64,000 nucleotides of DNA from Coriaria nepalensis. Its lineage: Eukaryota; Streptophyta; Magnoliopsida; Cucurbitales; Coriariaceae. The notes under the pieces were generated by a model that saw nothing but the letters and a program-made list of their open reading frames with translations, was not told where the DNA came from and searched no databases. Both the position numbers and the translations under genes were made by a program. Shown here piece by piece: positions 12,447 through 29,153 of the stretch; the first letter of the stretch is position 1; the number at the start of each line of letters is the position of its first letter. The stretch spans positions 1,746,001-1,810,000 of the forward strand of contig CP114483.1 of the NCBI GenBank assembly GCA_027186245.1, in the 5' to 3' direction.

Positions 12447-15400
12447 TTAATTAATAAGCTCCTTGAGAGAAAGAACATCATCACGTGGATGAGCTTCCTC
12501 CACTTGGACTTCTACTTCATCTCCGATTTGTGTACCCAGAGATACCCATGCAGAAGCTTGAAGTCCTACCTGCAAATTATAAATTGAATGGATGAGAGGA
12601 TACAGGGGAGGGGTGTACGGATTTGCTCCAGGTAGAGAGGTGATAGTCAATTGGATGGCTCACCTCTACTAGCAATATGGCTGCAATACGGTCTTTGATG
12701 AACTTGAGGATCAATGCGCGGTATTTCTTTTCTTTTGGTTGTCTTCTCAGGAATTCTAACATCCAATATCGGAGGCTGCTGTTGAAGAGCCTCTTTGCTA
12801 CTCTAATATTTACATTTACAATTGATGCCATGCCTTCCAACTGACCAGGACTAAACGGAGGAGACTCTCCTCTAAGGAATGCCTTAACCTGCAAATTATC
12901 AGGTCAATATCAAATTAAACAACTATGTTATATATGCAGCTACGTCTATCAGCTTAAGAATGTCTTAACACATATGTAGACAACCATAGAACCAAAGTCA
13001 TATACAAGCAAGAAAACCTGATAATGGGCAAGGAGATCCAGATATCGACGGATGGGAGATGTAAACTGGACATAGCCAGGGATGCCAAGAATCCCATGGC
13101 GTATAGGCTTCCGAAAATCAATTTCAGCAGCACGCATTATTTTGACAATCGCAGAGCTCCTAACAGGTCCTTCTGGAAGATGAGCAAATGCAGATACGTC
13201 GATGTTTGATTGAGGTTGTCCTCTGTAAGGTAAGGAAATGTTATTGCAAGAACCAAAAGTAGCTATAACTTCCCCACAAAGTATCATCATCTCAGAGACG
13301 AGCCGCATTGCGGGATCAGCCTGGTTTTCCACGTAGAGATTGATTTCAGGTTCTGGATCCTCTGGATTGACCACTTTGATGCGTGCCTCTAATGTGGATG
13401 TGTCAACTGCCCCCTGCAAAGTTCATAAGATGAAGGCTAAACATGGTGGGTACAAAAATTGTTGGGATGTTTAGACCTCCAAAGTGGGAGTGGCTAATTG
13501 AATTAAACTCTATCTGGCTAAACAAACTTAACCTGTTGACGTCGCCATTGTAATCGCAAAGCTGCAGCCTCAGATAAAATTTTTAAGTCGGCCTCCTCAA
13601 CTAGGTTCAAATTAAGCAACTCGGATGCGCTCTCATAGGTCAGCATATAAGTCGGTTTGATGATTGAGTTGTCCACAGAGTATTCCGCAATGCTATCAAA
13701 AAATTTTAGTCAATTATCAGAAATTAAATTTTAATAAGACATTAATTTCTAGATTCAAATCCCTAGTCGCATGAGACAAGAGAGAGAAGAAAAAGACTTT
13801 CCCAAGTAATAATGCCTCAAAAACAATTTTCTTCATCAAAATTGGAGATGACAGACTGTCTTGGAAAAATATTGTTAACAAATGTGTAAGTTAAAAACCA
13901 TCAAACCTATGATTTTACAAGACAAAAATGGTTGTGGCTTCATATGCATAGAAATGCGCTGATAATGTGAAATCAAACAATCCCGTTTATTCTAACAGTA
14001 CTGTTTGAATAACATCAGAGACACGATTTACAAATTGAATCTGTAAGAAACAAAAGTACTTGTTCAACTCATAGACTGAATTATACCCACAGAAACATAC
14101 TTCACCAATATAACTTTTGCTAGTAATGGGATCCTGATATATCATTACCTGCCATCAGAACGAAGCACAACAGACACTGAAACTGCATTGCAAATCTCTC
14201 CCTGTTTCAAACTCATCCCTTCCATGGCAAGTCTCTCTGGAAACATAGGGTAAGTAGCAGTGGGAAGAAATATAGAAGTTCCTCTTTTCATTGCATCCCT
14301 GCACACCACCCATAGCATAACAGTGAGCATAAAACAAAATTTTTGCATGTTCAGCATCATCATTAAGCTTACAGTGCTCACCTGTCAACTATGCTCCCTG
14401 GTTGAACAAATCTAGCTGGATCGGCAACATGTATCCAAATTCTAATCCGCCCATCTTGCAACCTTGTTGCACTCAAGGCGTCGTCAAGCTACATATTATT
14501 GCACAGTAAGCATATCAGATGACAAGCTCCGAATGTTTGATTGAGATTCAAACAGAGTAATTTGACTCATATAACTGATGCAAAGTTCACCTCATCAGCC
14601 TCATCAACATCAATGGCATAAACCTTCAAGTGTGTGAGATCCTTCCTGTTAATCTAAACATAGAGTACCATATGAACATATTCAATAAACATCCACTGGC
14701 TGATAGAACTTTGTAAGAGATTAAAGAATAAGAATCAGTCTCGCCTCATCTTGATCGGCTGCCTTGAGCAGGATTGTTTCAGCAGCTGATAGAATATCAC
14801 TTGAATGATCTGTCCGAACATTGAACTTCAAAAGGTCAAGATTGACGTGCCTAGGAAAATAACCTATATCTATCAGTAGATTTAGTGCTGACGATGCTGT
14901 TTTGATATGTCCCATGGCCTTGAGGATCTGCAAATAAGAGAAATATCTTATACACTAAACAAATAGTAGAATACTACGATACTACAGATGAAATTGATCA
15001 GATAAAATAGAAAAAAAACAAAAACCATGGAGATGTTAGCAATGCAAAGATAGCAGTATGCATCTTAACTCTTGAGATTGAACTAAATTGGCTTTCAAAA
15101 ATTCTTGAAAAATCAATTCCCAGTCCCACAATAAGAAAATGGTTGAAACATGAAAATTCATTCCACCAAGCATCCTACAATTATATATATTGTATACAAG
15201 AAATACAACTAACTAATGTTAGAGAACTTACCATCCCTGCTGTTTTCCTTTGTGCATCACTTTTGCAGTCATCAATAGCATATAATTCAAGGGACTCGAT
15301 TTTCTCTCTTTTTTTCTCTTCGGCTTTCCATGAAGATTTTGCTGGCTTAGCCTCAAAAGGCAATGCCTTGGCAGATTTTAGTAATTCTACAAACTCCTGA

Positions 15401-16813
15401 AGTTCTCTCTCAGAAGCCTCCTTTGCAAGCTTTCTTCTTAGAAGTTCTTCAACCTATTTAGAAATCCATGTCATGACTATAAATATACAAGAAGGAAAAC
15501 TTGCAGAAATATACCATATGGGTTAAACACTCTAGAACTAAATGGACAATATACGTTTACTCAATTGATCCATCTTAATATAAACTAAATATGAGATTCA
15601 GAAATGAAAATGCTAATGAAAAAATAGGATTTACCTGCTCAGCAGGTCTAGGGCCATATCTACAACGAGAACCTTTTGTCTCTAGAACAGTGAAGTAAAT
15701 TTCATCTCTTGATAACAACAAATGTGCACAATAGCTCTCAACAGGTTCCACACTTCCAAAAATCATCTGAAGAATGAGGTGAAGTCAGTGAAGGAGAGAT
15801 AGTAAGAACTTCAAAAACCCAACTTCAACAGTACCTCAGATAATTCTTCTGCTGTCACCGACTTATTTTTCTCAAGAAGCTCAAGCCAAGCAAACTCTAA
15901 CAATGATGGATCCTGCAGTCAATAAATATAACTTTAACACAGCATACAACAACAGGATGGAAAATTTCTGTAAGGGATTATTATCCGAGAACAGACCAAG
16001 TTGTGCTCAGCTCTCTCGACAAAGTCCAAAATTTCTTCGTGGTCAAAATTATCAACACCCGGAACAATATAAGTGATTTGTTGTGGCTTGATGGACGATG
16101 TGATACCATTCTGACACAAGAAATTGCAAAGAAAACGTTAGAAGAATCAGACTCACTGCTCCGCATTTGAGAAAGAAAACTACGAGCACACCACCTAGCA
16201 ACCTATTCAACATGCCGCACTAGTGTTTCTACTAGAACCTGATCGGACACCATCCAGTTCTTCTTGCCATCGGGCCTCTGAGCAACTGCTAACAATACTC
16301 TTTCAGCATCCTTCTTGAACTCCAGAAGTAACCCTTTTTCCAATGCTCGGTTGGCAAGCTTATCTTCAAGCTCTCCTTTGCTAGTTAATCCCAACCTACA
16401 AATTCACTAAATAACATCCTGTTAGTATAAAGGATAGACAGGTGCTCAACTACAAAGTAAAAAATGAAGACTTTGCAGAAAATTATAAAAAATCAATAAA
16501 ATTGCTACTGATTATAAAAACTAAACTTCACCAAACAGTCTAATAAAAAGCACCTAGAAGTGGCGCAAACTCTCTTCCGCTTGCGCAAAGTTACGAGCCC
16601 TTCCACGATACTGAGAATAGAGTAGCTTCGAACGCCGCCATTACTAAAAATTTGCTGCGTGTATGGAAACGCCTCGAAGAAAGATTCGAAATTAGAGTGA
16701 GGTCGAAAGTGCAAGGCCCCAAAACTGAATAACCGGCACCGGAAGGCGGAGAGAGGAAGAGACGAGGCGGAGCGAAAGAGGGAGCAGCTGTTGACGGCTC
16801 GAATCGCCATCAT
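12447..16813 (-). CDS. RNR1: Plastid 3'-5' exoribonuclease II, RNR1-type
   Basis: Fourteen exons: 16554-16813, 16239-16395, 15997-16110, 15835-15912, 15635-15766, 15232-15453, 14745-14927, 14591-14653, 14382-14488, 14149-14298, 13533-13692, 13018-13413, 12664-12888 and 12447-12569. They sum to 2,370 bp (789 residues; Arabidopsis RNR1 is about 800). A Ser/Arg-rich organelle-targeting N-terminus is followed by the RNB catalytic domain (about residues 385-700), with the acidic cluster YAIDVDEADELDDALS and the closing TSPIRRYLDLLAHYQ. A short S1-like C-terminus ends in VEEAHPRDD. The enzyme degrades RNA 3' to 5' and matures plastid rRNA and mRNA ends; loss in Arabidopsis is severe. Intron 7 begins with GC rather than GT (exon end GATGAG at 14745), the only non-canonical site. 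Two tandem ATGs open the frame. The gene looks intact. Confidence 0.95.
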
Positions 16814-17652
16814 TGTCTGCTAGAGAAGAGGATTCGAGCCCATGTAGCAAGAGAGAATGGGTTAATCTGCTTTCGGTGGGAGTAGATTGCTGTAATAAGA
16901 GATAGAGCTGGAAGAGAAGGGACAAAACACAGTTTATATGGAAGCTGGAAACTTAAATAATATTTATACCCCAAAAAGTTTCAAAAATAATAATGTATAC
17001 CTAAACAGTTAAAAACTATTGAACCACGCCACTGAGGCAAACTGAGTTTTTAATTTTAATTTATTTTCATGATGACCACTTTACTAATGTTTTATTATAA
17101 TTTCACTCCCATTAATTTTATTTTATTTCACTTAAACCCAACACCCCACCACCAAATAATGCCACCTTGACCAGAGTTAGAAGAAAAAAAGCTAATATAG
17201 TCCTCTGAATCAATTATCTTTCTCCCACTAAAAAAAGTTTAGTAACTTGATTTTTGGATTAACTTTCGGTAGACTCTGAAGGGAGATGATCCTATCAAAT
17301 TTGAGTATAGAAGACAAATGCTTAAACAACAGACTTGTCTGAAACTCCGTTATGGTCTTTCTGCTGATTTAAAGGAGAAGTTGGTTATAACCGGTGAGGT
17401 CATTTTCTAAAAGTCTGGAGATGGACGTCTCTGATTGGTCAACCACTCTTCATGACCTACTCTCATCTACCTGGGAGGCATATATATATATAATAAGCAC
17501 TTCGACAAAACTACATTGATTGCATTTCTCTTTTCCCTTTCCTCAAACTCGAGAAGATGTTGTTTAAAGAAGTGGATTCAGTCTTTGTCTGCTCCCTTCA
17601 TGTTTGTCTCTGTAATAATATTTCAGTTATTCATTTTGATTCAAAAATTAGT
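16814..17652. other. Intergenic; RNR1 promoter side
   Basis: The first 120 bases are the likely RNR1 leader and promoter. At about 17,300-17,410 a short frame reads like coding sequence, but I recognise no family. No complete gene is seen. Confidence 0.35.
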
Positions 17653-18308
17653 AAAGTGACACGTGACAAGAAAAATATAAAATATGATTCAACTTAAATA
17701 TAATTAATTTAATTTTAAATATGGTTAATTTATGAACCGTATTTAACTAATTTCTCTCTCCCATTTTTTTTATAGTTGCGACTTCTCTCACTCATTTTTG
17801 ACCGATGTAGGGTGACGAGTTTGAATCCGAAAGATGAAGAAGAGCGATTAAGGGGAAAAATTTTTTTTACACCCTTTAACAGCCACTATTATAAATTTGA
17901 ATTTGAAATCTAAAGAACGATATTCAGTCTATAGACCAGGAACTTAGTTTGCACCAGAGACTCAAACCGAGAACTCGATCTAGATCGAGAAATCAAATTG
18001 AGTTCTCAATTTAAACTTAAATAGAGAGGACTCGCCAAATGACTTTAAAACACTTGGCCCGATATTCCTTTGCCGTGTAAAGGTGACGGCTCCGCCATGG
18101 AAGATGGTGGAGCAAGATCGATGACGTAATGCCTAATGTTGGTTGTCATCAACATTCTAAGAAAATGGGAAAGGGAGGGGTCGAACCTATATAAAGAAAA
18201 TGGGAGAGAGAAGGAGGGAAATACGGTTTATAAATGAGCCGTATTTAGAATCGTATAGTATGGGTTACATACATAATTTTTATTTTTTTATTCTTAACGT
18301 GCCACTTC
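17653..18308. mobile_element. Putative MITE with long terminal inverted repeats
   Basis: The left arm (17653 to about 17778) and right arm (about 18186 to 18308) are inverted copies. The ends read AAGTGACACGT and, reversed, AAGTGGCACGT. The inner 70 bases of each arm match best, with shared ACCGTATTT and TTCTCTCTCCCATTTT blocks. About 400 bp lie between the arms, including a smaller palindrome around 17,955-18,020. No transposase and no convincing target duplication were found. Long inverted arms suit a Mutator-like or other foldback MITE; the class is uncertain. Confidence 0.5.
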
Positions 18309-18809
18309 CTTGAGATGTTGTTAAATAATCAAAAATTGGGGGAGCGGTCATACGAAGTAGGCTTTTTTGCTGTTTCGTTGCTTCTCTGTAACTGTAAGCA
18401 AGCATGGAGGTTTTGGACTGATTCAAGTCAAGTTTAAGAGCATCAATCTTGTAGACTGATGCTCTACACAGCTTTGACTTTCATACTTCTTTTCAGTGTT
18501 AAACTGTTGCTGCTAATTTTTTTTTTCCAGATTCATATGTTCGACTCCCTCTGTTTGTTTTTCTCCGATTTTCTTGTTTGGATCCAGCTTGGTAGCGTCG
18601 AATGATTATGAATAGTATAAATTTTCCTGCTCATTGATCAACTTTTCTTGAGGTTTAAGCTTCTTAGGGGGCGCAGAAAAGAAACTTTATAAGAAAAGTG
18701 AACTGCGAATCTGCGATAATGCTTGGTTGCTTTGTAGTTCAAAAGGGCTTCTTCTAGTTTTTAGGGTTCTTAATTTGAGTTCAACGAGGTTTGGCTAGCT
18801 TAGATTGCA

Positions 18810-20992
18810 ATGGATCCGCACCTTATTAGGGAATACACTGGTTCAACAAATGGAATCCAATTAAGAAACCAGTATTTATCTGTTCATTTCAATCAAAACC
18901 CTGAACCCCCTAGATATGGAAACAGAAAATTTCATCAGATCTGAATAACATAGCTTCATCTGCAAGCAATATGAGCTCGAGCTCAACTGTGAGCCAGGAG
19001 GAAGATTCTCGGGAAGATTGTGACTTTTCTGATACGTTTTTGACGTACATAAGCCAGACGCTCATGGAAGAAGACATGGATGACAAGACTTGCATGCTTC
19101 AAGATTCTTTGGATCTTCAGGCTGCTGAGAAATCAGTTTATGAGGTTCTTGGTCAGAAATACCCTCCTTCCTCAGAAGAAAACCCATATATCAGTCAATA
19201 CCGTGAAGTCCCAGATGATATTTTCTCTGGAAATTGTACTAGTTGCCTCACTACTAGTTACAGCGACGATACCCGAATTGAAATCCCAGGTGAAGGTATC
19301 TTTCAAATAACGAATCCTCGAGTCTGTAGAAGTTCTTCTCTGTCATCTTATAACTCCTCAAATGGTATAGTCTGTCATCCACATGGGTTGGTGGAATCTC
19401 TGAAGGATCGGAATCTTTGCATACCTGAATCCGATAATGGAATTCAACCTGTTTGGCAGGTGAGAAAGGGAGTTGAGGAACCTTGCAAGTTTCTCTCTAG
19501 TGGAAACGGGTTATTCCGTCCTTTGGAGGTTAATGGGTTATCAACTGAAAATCCCGGGTCAGAAAAGCTCTAGGAGGAGTTTTCATCATGTGGTTCAAGG
19601 GCAAGGAAGAATCTGGACAGAGAAGAAGAAGAAAGAAGCAGTAAGTAAGCTGCAGTTTATACTGAACCCACTTTGCGATCAGAAATGTTTGATATTGTAC
19701 TGTTTTGTAGCACTGGAAAAGGGCTGGAGCGATTGACTAGTCTTGGTTCAAAGTTGAAGAGTGCAAAAAACAAAAAACCCATTTTGGAGAGCCGCCAACA
19801 ATTACGAGGATCTAATGGAAGAAAGAATCGCGGGAAGAAACGAAATGGAAAAAAAGGAAGTAGTGGATCTGTGAACTCTCTTGATTACTTGTGCACAAGC
19901 TGTTTGCAGCTGATGATTGCAAGAATGCAAATGAACTTCAAAGGCAAATCAGGCAGCACTCTTCTCCCATTGGAGATGGAAATCAGAGATTGGCTCAAGG
20001 CTGGTACTAGTAATGATACCCAGATTTATAAAGGCCTTATTAGCATAAAACCATCTGCAGCTGATATCTTGAAAGCTTACCATTTATGCATTGCAGCTTG
20101 CCTGTTTCGGAGAATCTCCCACTTCACCTCAACAAGACCATAAGAAATATAGCAGAAAACTCAACCAAAGTCCATGTCATAGATTTTGGAATCCTTTAGG
20201 ATTCCAAGGGCCCACCCTTGTACAACGGCTCTCATGGAAATCAGGCGGACCTCCAAGGTTGAAGATCACCGGAATAGAGTTTCCCCAACAGGGTTTCCGG
20301 CCTGCAGAAAGACTTGAGGCAACAGGGCGGTGCTTAGCAACCTATGCTGAGACTTTCAAAGTACCTTTTGAGTACCTTGCTGTTGCTAAAAAAATGGAAA
20401 CTATTCAGCTTGAGGATCCTAAGATAGACAAGGATGAAGTTTTAGGTGTTAACTGTCTTCATCGAGGTAAGAATGTGCTTGATGAGAGTGTGGCTGTGGA
20501 CAGTCCAAGAAAGATGTTTCTTGATTTGGTACGGAAAATTAATCTGGGTAACTAACGGAAAATTAATCCAAGAAAGCATATCTTCATTCATTGGATAACT
20601 AATGGGGCCTATAATGCCCCGTTTTTTGTGACCCAATTCAAAGAGGCGCTGTTTCACTTCGGTGCCATGTTTGATATGCTTGAGATTGTAGTGCCTCATG
20701 AGGATCAGGAGAGAATGCTGATCGAGAAAGAAATATTAGGTAGGGAGGCGCTGCATGTGATAGAATGTGAAGGGTCAGAGAGAGTGGAAAGACCAGAGAC
20801 ATACAAGCAGTGGCAAGTCCGTATAATGAGGGCTGGATACCTTTTGACAGGGATATTGTGTAGATGGGACGGGCTAAAGTGAGGATAAGTTACCATAAAG
20901 ATTTTGTTATCGATGAAGATGGCCATTGGGTTTTGCAGGGATGGAAGGGAAGAACCATCTATGCCATTTCTGCTTGGAAACCTGCCAATTAG
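18810..20992 (+). pseudogene. Broken GRAS-domain regulator (SCL9/14/33 group)
   Basis: The frame opens with ATG at 18810 (MDPHLIREYTGS) but meets a stop after about 44 codons. From 18971 a second frame carries the group's N-terminal signature (DFSDTFLTYISQTLMEEDM, then LQDSLDLQAAEKSVYE). It stops near 19571, and fragments then continue in other frames. Recognisable GRAS pieces are the LHRI start (near 19,880), AADILKAYHLC, GIEFPQQGFRPAERLEATG, the PFYRE-like block (ending ERVERPETYKQWQVRI) and the terminal SAW block (GWKGRT...SAW, stop 20990-20992). At least four frameshifts or stops separate them, so no full protein can be made. A gene of this group (SCL9, At2g37650) sits at the matching place in the Arabidopsis chromosome 2 block. 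The order of parts is intact, so this is decay in place rather than a processed copy. Confidence 0.85.
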
Positions 20993-21655
20993 TTGTGATA
21001 ACTTAAGAGGGATAAGAACTAGAAAACTAGCATGGTTTTTTAATACCATGTTAATTCTCGCTGGTTTTGATGTATTCTTAGTACGATTTGTTCCCAGTCT
21101 GGAAAAAAAAAAGAGATTAGATTTGTAGACTATTGGCGCTAATAAGATTTGTTACTTTCATACTTAAAAGAGGCAGGAAAATTTGAGACCGCCCATCTTT
21201 CTGTTTTTGTGTTCGCATAATCAGAATGATAAGCCTTAATGTAATGTGCTCTGAAACCAATCATCAATTTTCCTTGTCACGCAGTGAAGCACTCTCAATC
21301 AGCATCTATAGACTATACTTTTCAGGAGTCTGCTTTGTAATATGTTTGTTTTGATTTTAAGGGAATAAAGGTATTAACAGTCTACAATTAGAAATGTAAT
21401 ATTATCATGATAAGCTGAATAATTAAAGCCTTAAGCAAATACTAGCATCAATGAACCTCCAAGTGATTCACTCCTTTTCACTGTACTATGTGATTACAAG
21501 CCTTTGCAATTTCCAGGTTTCAATTACAACAACACATAAAACAGGGGGAAAGCAACAATTATAGCATATAATAGAATCACACCCATATCATACCAGGTTA
21601 TAAAGACACTTTCCCAGAGAGATGTACTTTTAATGCTAAACAGTATTGAATGATG
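20993..21655. other. Intergenic between GRAS relic and YidD gene
   Basis: The left part is probably the former 3' UTR of the GRAS gene. The right part (from about 21,450) is probably the 3' UTR of the minus-strand YidD gene. No other feature is seen. Confidence 0.4.
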
Positions 21656-22434
21656 TCACTCTTCTGGAATGCGTTCTTCATCAAACCATCGAGGAGGATC
21701 AAAACCGGAACCACCTATATCCATCCATACAGACAAGAGGGGTCCAAATTAACATAATAGTGCCCAGTGACCACAGTACTTCAGAGTAACAAGATAGTAA
21801 TCAAGTGAAGCAACAACTATCAGAGTCGGCCCTTCAAAAACTATTCAATGCATTATTCATTGTTATAAATTAAACTGACCAAGCGGATTGCAGCGACAGA
21901 GACGCCAAGCAGTCAAAACGGAGCCTTTAACGACTCCATACTTCTTGTAAGCTTCCATTGAATACTCGCTACAACTCGGTACATACCGGCAGCTCTTTGG
22001 AATAATCGGCGAGATTTCCCCTGCTTGGTTCAAAACCAAATTCGTCATCTGTCATGCACACTGATTGATTTTATTAACAAGATGTAACTTACTTTTGTAG
22101 AATTTCAGCATAGATAATGCTACTTTAACTCCCAACTCGTCCTCTTTATTATCTGCTCGAGCGAATCAAAAGAAATGAAATATCAGATTTTCCATAGCAA
22201 GTCTTAGATAAATTACTCTACGAGCAAACAACCAAAGTAAGTACCTTGTTTATCGTCTGAGCTTGAGCTTGCGCTAGAGTACGACTGTAATTCATCGAGG
22301 ATTAACGGCTGCCGGCGAGTGAGATTCTTCACGGGAACATGAACAGTGGAGCCTTTGTGCTTTCGCTGGAGGGGGTTAAAGAAGAGATTGGAGTTCGGAT
22401 ATTTGTAGCCGTTAGTGGTGGCAACTACAGCCAT
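21656..22434 (-). CDS. YidD-family membrane-protein insertion factor, probably plastid
   Basis: Four exons: 22245-22434, 22093-22152, 21880-22020 and 21656-21714, all GT-AG. They total 450 bp and encode 149 residues. The first 60 residues are basic and Ser-rich, like a transit peptide. The YidD core follows: LGVKVALSMLKFYK, then EISPIIPKSCRYVPSCSEYS with its paired cysteines, EAYKKYGVVKG, and WRLCRCNPLG followed by GSGFDPP. The family (PF01809, HAEMOLYTIC domain) is small and membrane-associated. In bacteria it assists the YidC insertase, whose plastid relative is ALB3. The plant role is inferred. The 60-bp second exon is easily missed, but it carries conserved core residues and keeps the frame. 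Confidence 0.92.
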
Positions 22435-23092
22435 AACTACTCGCCTGCGTCTGCTCGTTACTGCAAAGGAATGGCGTCGGATATTTTTCCCTTTTCCCCT
22501 TTCTGGTTTATAATTTTATTCAATCACCTAAACGGCGGGGTTTATGTCCTTTAATCCTTTGGCATTCAGGAAAATTGACTATCACCGGTTTAATCCTAAA
22601 TATCAAATATCATTGCACCAACTTTATATATATAATTCGATCCCTGTAAACACAGTAAATACGATAATATTTTACCAAATAAGGAAACATAGATGATGAG
22701 CATAAGATGCTATTTTCTGTGGATTCATGTACTCTTAGCCTCTACAAACCGAGAGTGGACGAAGTGATTGACTCTACAGAGAGAAAACAAAAGCTTCAAC
22801 ATGTATCAAAATCACCTGCAGTCATGTAATGATTGAATTACACTTGTTTACAGACCTTCAGTCATGAAACTTAAATCATCGATGGAAATGAACCAGGCAT
22901 GATCATATTAAAGCCTCCCCATGAACATTCTATGAAATGAAATTGTTCCCGGAAGCGATTCTCATAAAGCTTCATCATTTTCTCCTAATCTTTTTCCAAT
23001 TTTAATACATCATAGCAATCCAAAGAAGGAAGGTACTATAATTAAAGGCTGGCATTTATTTGAAGAAGGATAGCCAGGCCAGTCAGAATCAA
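22435..23092. other. Intergenic between YidD and NAD(P)-binding genes
   Basis: Promoter side of the YidD gene on the left. The right part (about 22,800-23,092) is probably the 3' UTR of the Rossmann gene. Nothing else is recognised. Confidence 0.4.
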
Positions 23093-26827
<3,735 letters not shown>

Positions 26828-27632
26828 TGGATAAGATTATTAGGATTGACTGGTTTCCATCCCGCCGACGGTGAAGTTAAGCTAAACCAGCGCCAATGTG
26901 AGGTGGCCGTACTAACGAAATTTCCAATTTACCCCCAATAATTGCTTAGGATTTTCTTATCCTGTTTCAGATTTTTTTCTTATCCTTTTTCGTACTTTGC
27001 AAATGGACACGTAGATCGAAATTTGATCCATATTGGTTTTGGGCCGTATGGCCCACGATGCAAACCTCTATTAAAGTTCTCTGGCCCATATAGTAGTTTA
27101 AAAAACCAGCTACTACATTATTATTTTAATACGTGACGCATTTAAACTTTGAAGTAAAAGTTTAGAAATATAATAACTACTATTTATATATTCTATTATG
27201 TCTCAATAATTTCCAAGACAACGACTAATATGATCTTATCTTATTAAAATATAATAATGATCTAATTAATTTTTATTTTATCTACTCTTCCGTGGAAAGC
27301 ACGACCTTTCGATCTAAATATTATTAAAATTTATTGATCTAATGGTTAAATATTTTCTAAAGAAATAAATATTAAAATTTTAATATAAATAATAATAATC
27401 TGCTAATTAAGTAATAATTAGTCGACTTTTAATAAACCGGAATACTAATGACTGCCAGATCGAAAAACTAAACACCCTGTCGGTCTAATGCTTGAGAAAA
27501 AAAAAGCCCTAAAGAGGCCATGATTAAGAGGTAATCTCATATTATTAATTTACGAGAACAGAATGATACAATCCTACATCATCTGCCAACAAAGACATCA
27601 TAAGAACACGAAGATACAAAGTAAAATTAAAT
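26828..27632. other. Intergenic: Rossmann gene promoter and HAD gene 3' side
   Basis: Left part is promoter and leader of the minus-strand Rossmann gene. From about 27,500 the sequence is probably the 3' UTR of the HAD gene. The rest is AT-rich with no feature seen. Confidence 0.4.
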
Positions 27633-29153
27633 TTATGCCGTCACTGATGTCTCCACCGCAACCTTGCCGGAATATACAAGTTCCGATTTGATTTCCACAT
27701 CCCAAAGCTCAGGCAAAGCTTCCCTTAGATTATGAATGCTTTCTAATGCATAATCTGCACCTTTTACTCTCTGGGCTTTCCCCGCCTGCATTTTTATACA
27801 TGAACTCGGTTTAGCGTCTGTTTGAAATTAGAGTTTTAAGTAAACTGGAGTTTCAGAAAGAGTTGAAGGAGCTTACGAGCACGGTGTCAAGACCAACACT
27901 CTTGCCTGCTTGAACATTACGGACACTATCATCGAAGAATAACTGGAAAAGGGGCGAAATTATAAAAAGATATAAATTAGAGCAGGTAAAAAAATAAATT
28001 GTTGTAAAGAGGATAGAAATATTGTTGCTTAGTGGTTACTGTTCTTTGAGGGTTAATATCAGCAACTCTCAGAGCTAGTTCAATGGCATCAGGTGATGGT
28101 TTGCAGACGATGGGTGTTTTTGGTAATTCCACAGTGGGCTTGAGTTGAGCAAAGTATCCAATAATATCAAAGATTTCAGAGCTGCTGGTTAGACCATGAT
28201 CGATTTCATGAGTAGGATTTAAGGTCTCAAAGCAGATGATCCCTTCAAAACAGTCTTCTAAGCCCAGCCTACTAAGTGCTTTGACTGCGTGGACCTTGTC
28301 TGCGTTTGTAAAGATCTAGTTTTTTTTGTTTTGTTTTGTTTTTCATGCAGAAACCAAATGAACATACTGGTTAGACATAGATTAAGATTATAAGGGAGTT
28401 TAAGTAGACGTAAGTGGGTTTAAGGGAACTTACGACTTTTCGGTAAGGTAGACTGAGCAGAAGAGTCCTCAAAACAGGATCTGGTTTTATGTTCTCATAT
28501 GGCAATTTCCCATGAACAAAACTGTAAATTTAAAACATAGTCATGTTATTGAAAGCTCATAAGTAATCTTCAAAAGAACATAAAAATGGGAATTTTGATA
28601 TGACCGATTCTGTACCTGTGATATTCGTCATAGTCAAAGTCATAGCCAATTGCCTGCAAACGAAAAAGCCCAATGAAACAGTCATATCAATGGCGTTCCA
28701 AAAGCTATTTAGTTTTTACTACAGATCAAAAAAAGGGAAAGATGAAAAACATACTCTGAGACCAGCCATTGTAGTTCCATAATTCTTGTAGAGTAAATTA
28801 GACAAGGCGTCAAGTTTACTTCTGTCAATGCCAAGCTTTTCAACCATGTAATCTGTACAATAAATCATCCCATTAAGTACTCACTCAGTATAAAAATTGG
28901 AAATTTAGCCTCTCATTTTTTTCCCCCAATTCGAAGACATACCATGTATATTCTTCAGGACTTCTGTAGCAATTCCAGAACTCAAGGGATACAGAGTATC
29001 ATCCAGGTCTGCACAATTCAAAATAACAAAAGTAAAACTACTAACTAGTGAAAATTCAGATTTTTGATATGCCCAACATTCGGAAAGCTTACCAAAGAGA
29101 AGACAATCATATTTTGGCCTCTGAGCTTGTCTATAACGGTCCTCGTATTCCAT
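27633..29153 (-). CDS. HAD-superfamily hydrolase, pyrimidine 5'-nucleotidase (SDT1-like) family
   Basis: Eight exons: 29093-29153, 28943-29008, 28755-28852, 28616-28653, 28434-28521, 28040-28315, 27877-27942 and 27633-27785. All use GT-AG and give 846 bp, 281 residues. All HAD motifs are visible: motif I DLDDTLYP (nucleophile Asp, about residue 21), motif II IFTNADK, motif III KPSPDA and motif IV FFDDS. A helical C1 cap lies between motifs I and II. The family is related to yeast Sdt1 and plant putative nucleotidases. It dephosphorylates small phosphorylated compounds, but the plant substrate is not settled. Arabidopsis At5g02230 is the likely counterpart and is also beside the Rossmann gene. 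No targeting peptide is obvious, so the cytosol is likely. Confidence 0.93.

Noticed and set aside
17300..17410. Short coding-like frame (RRQMLKQQTCLKLRYGLSAD)
   Set aside because: Looks like real codons but matches no family I can name and has no partner exons; not enough to call a gene.
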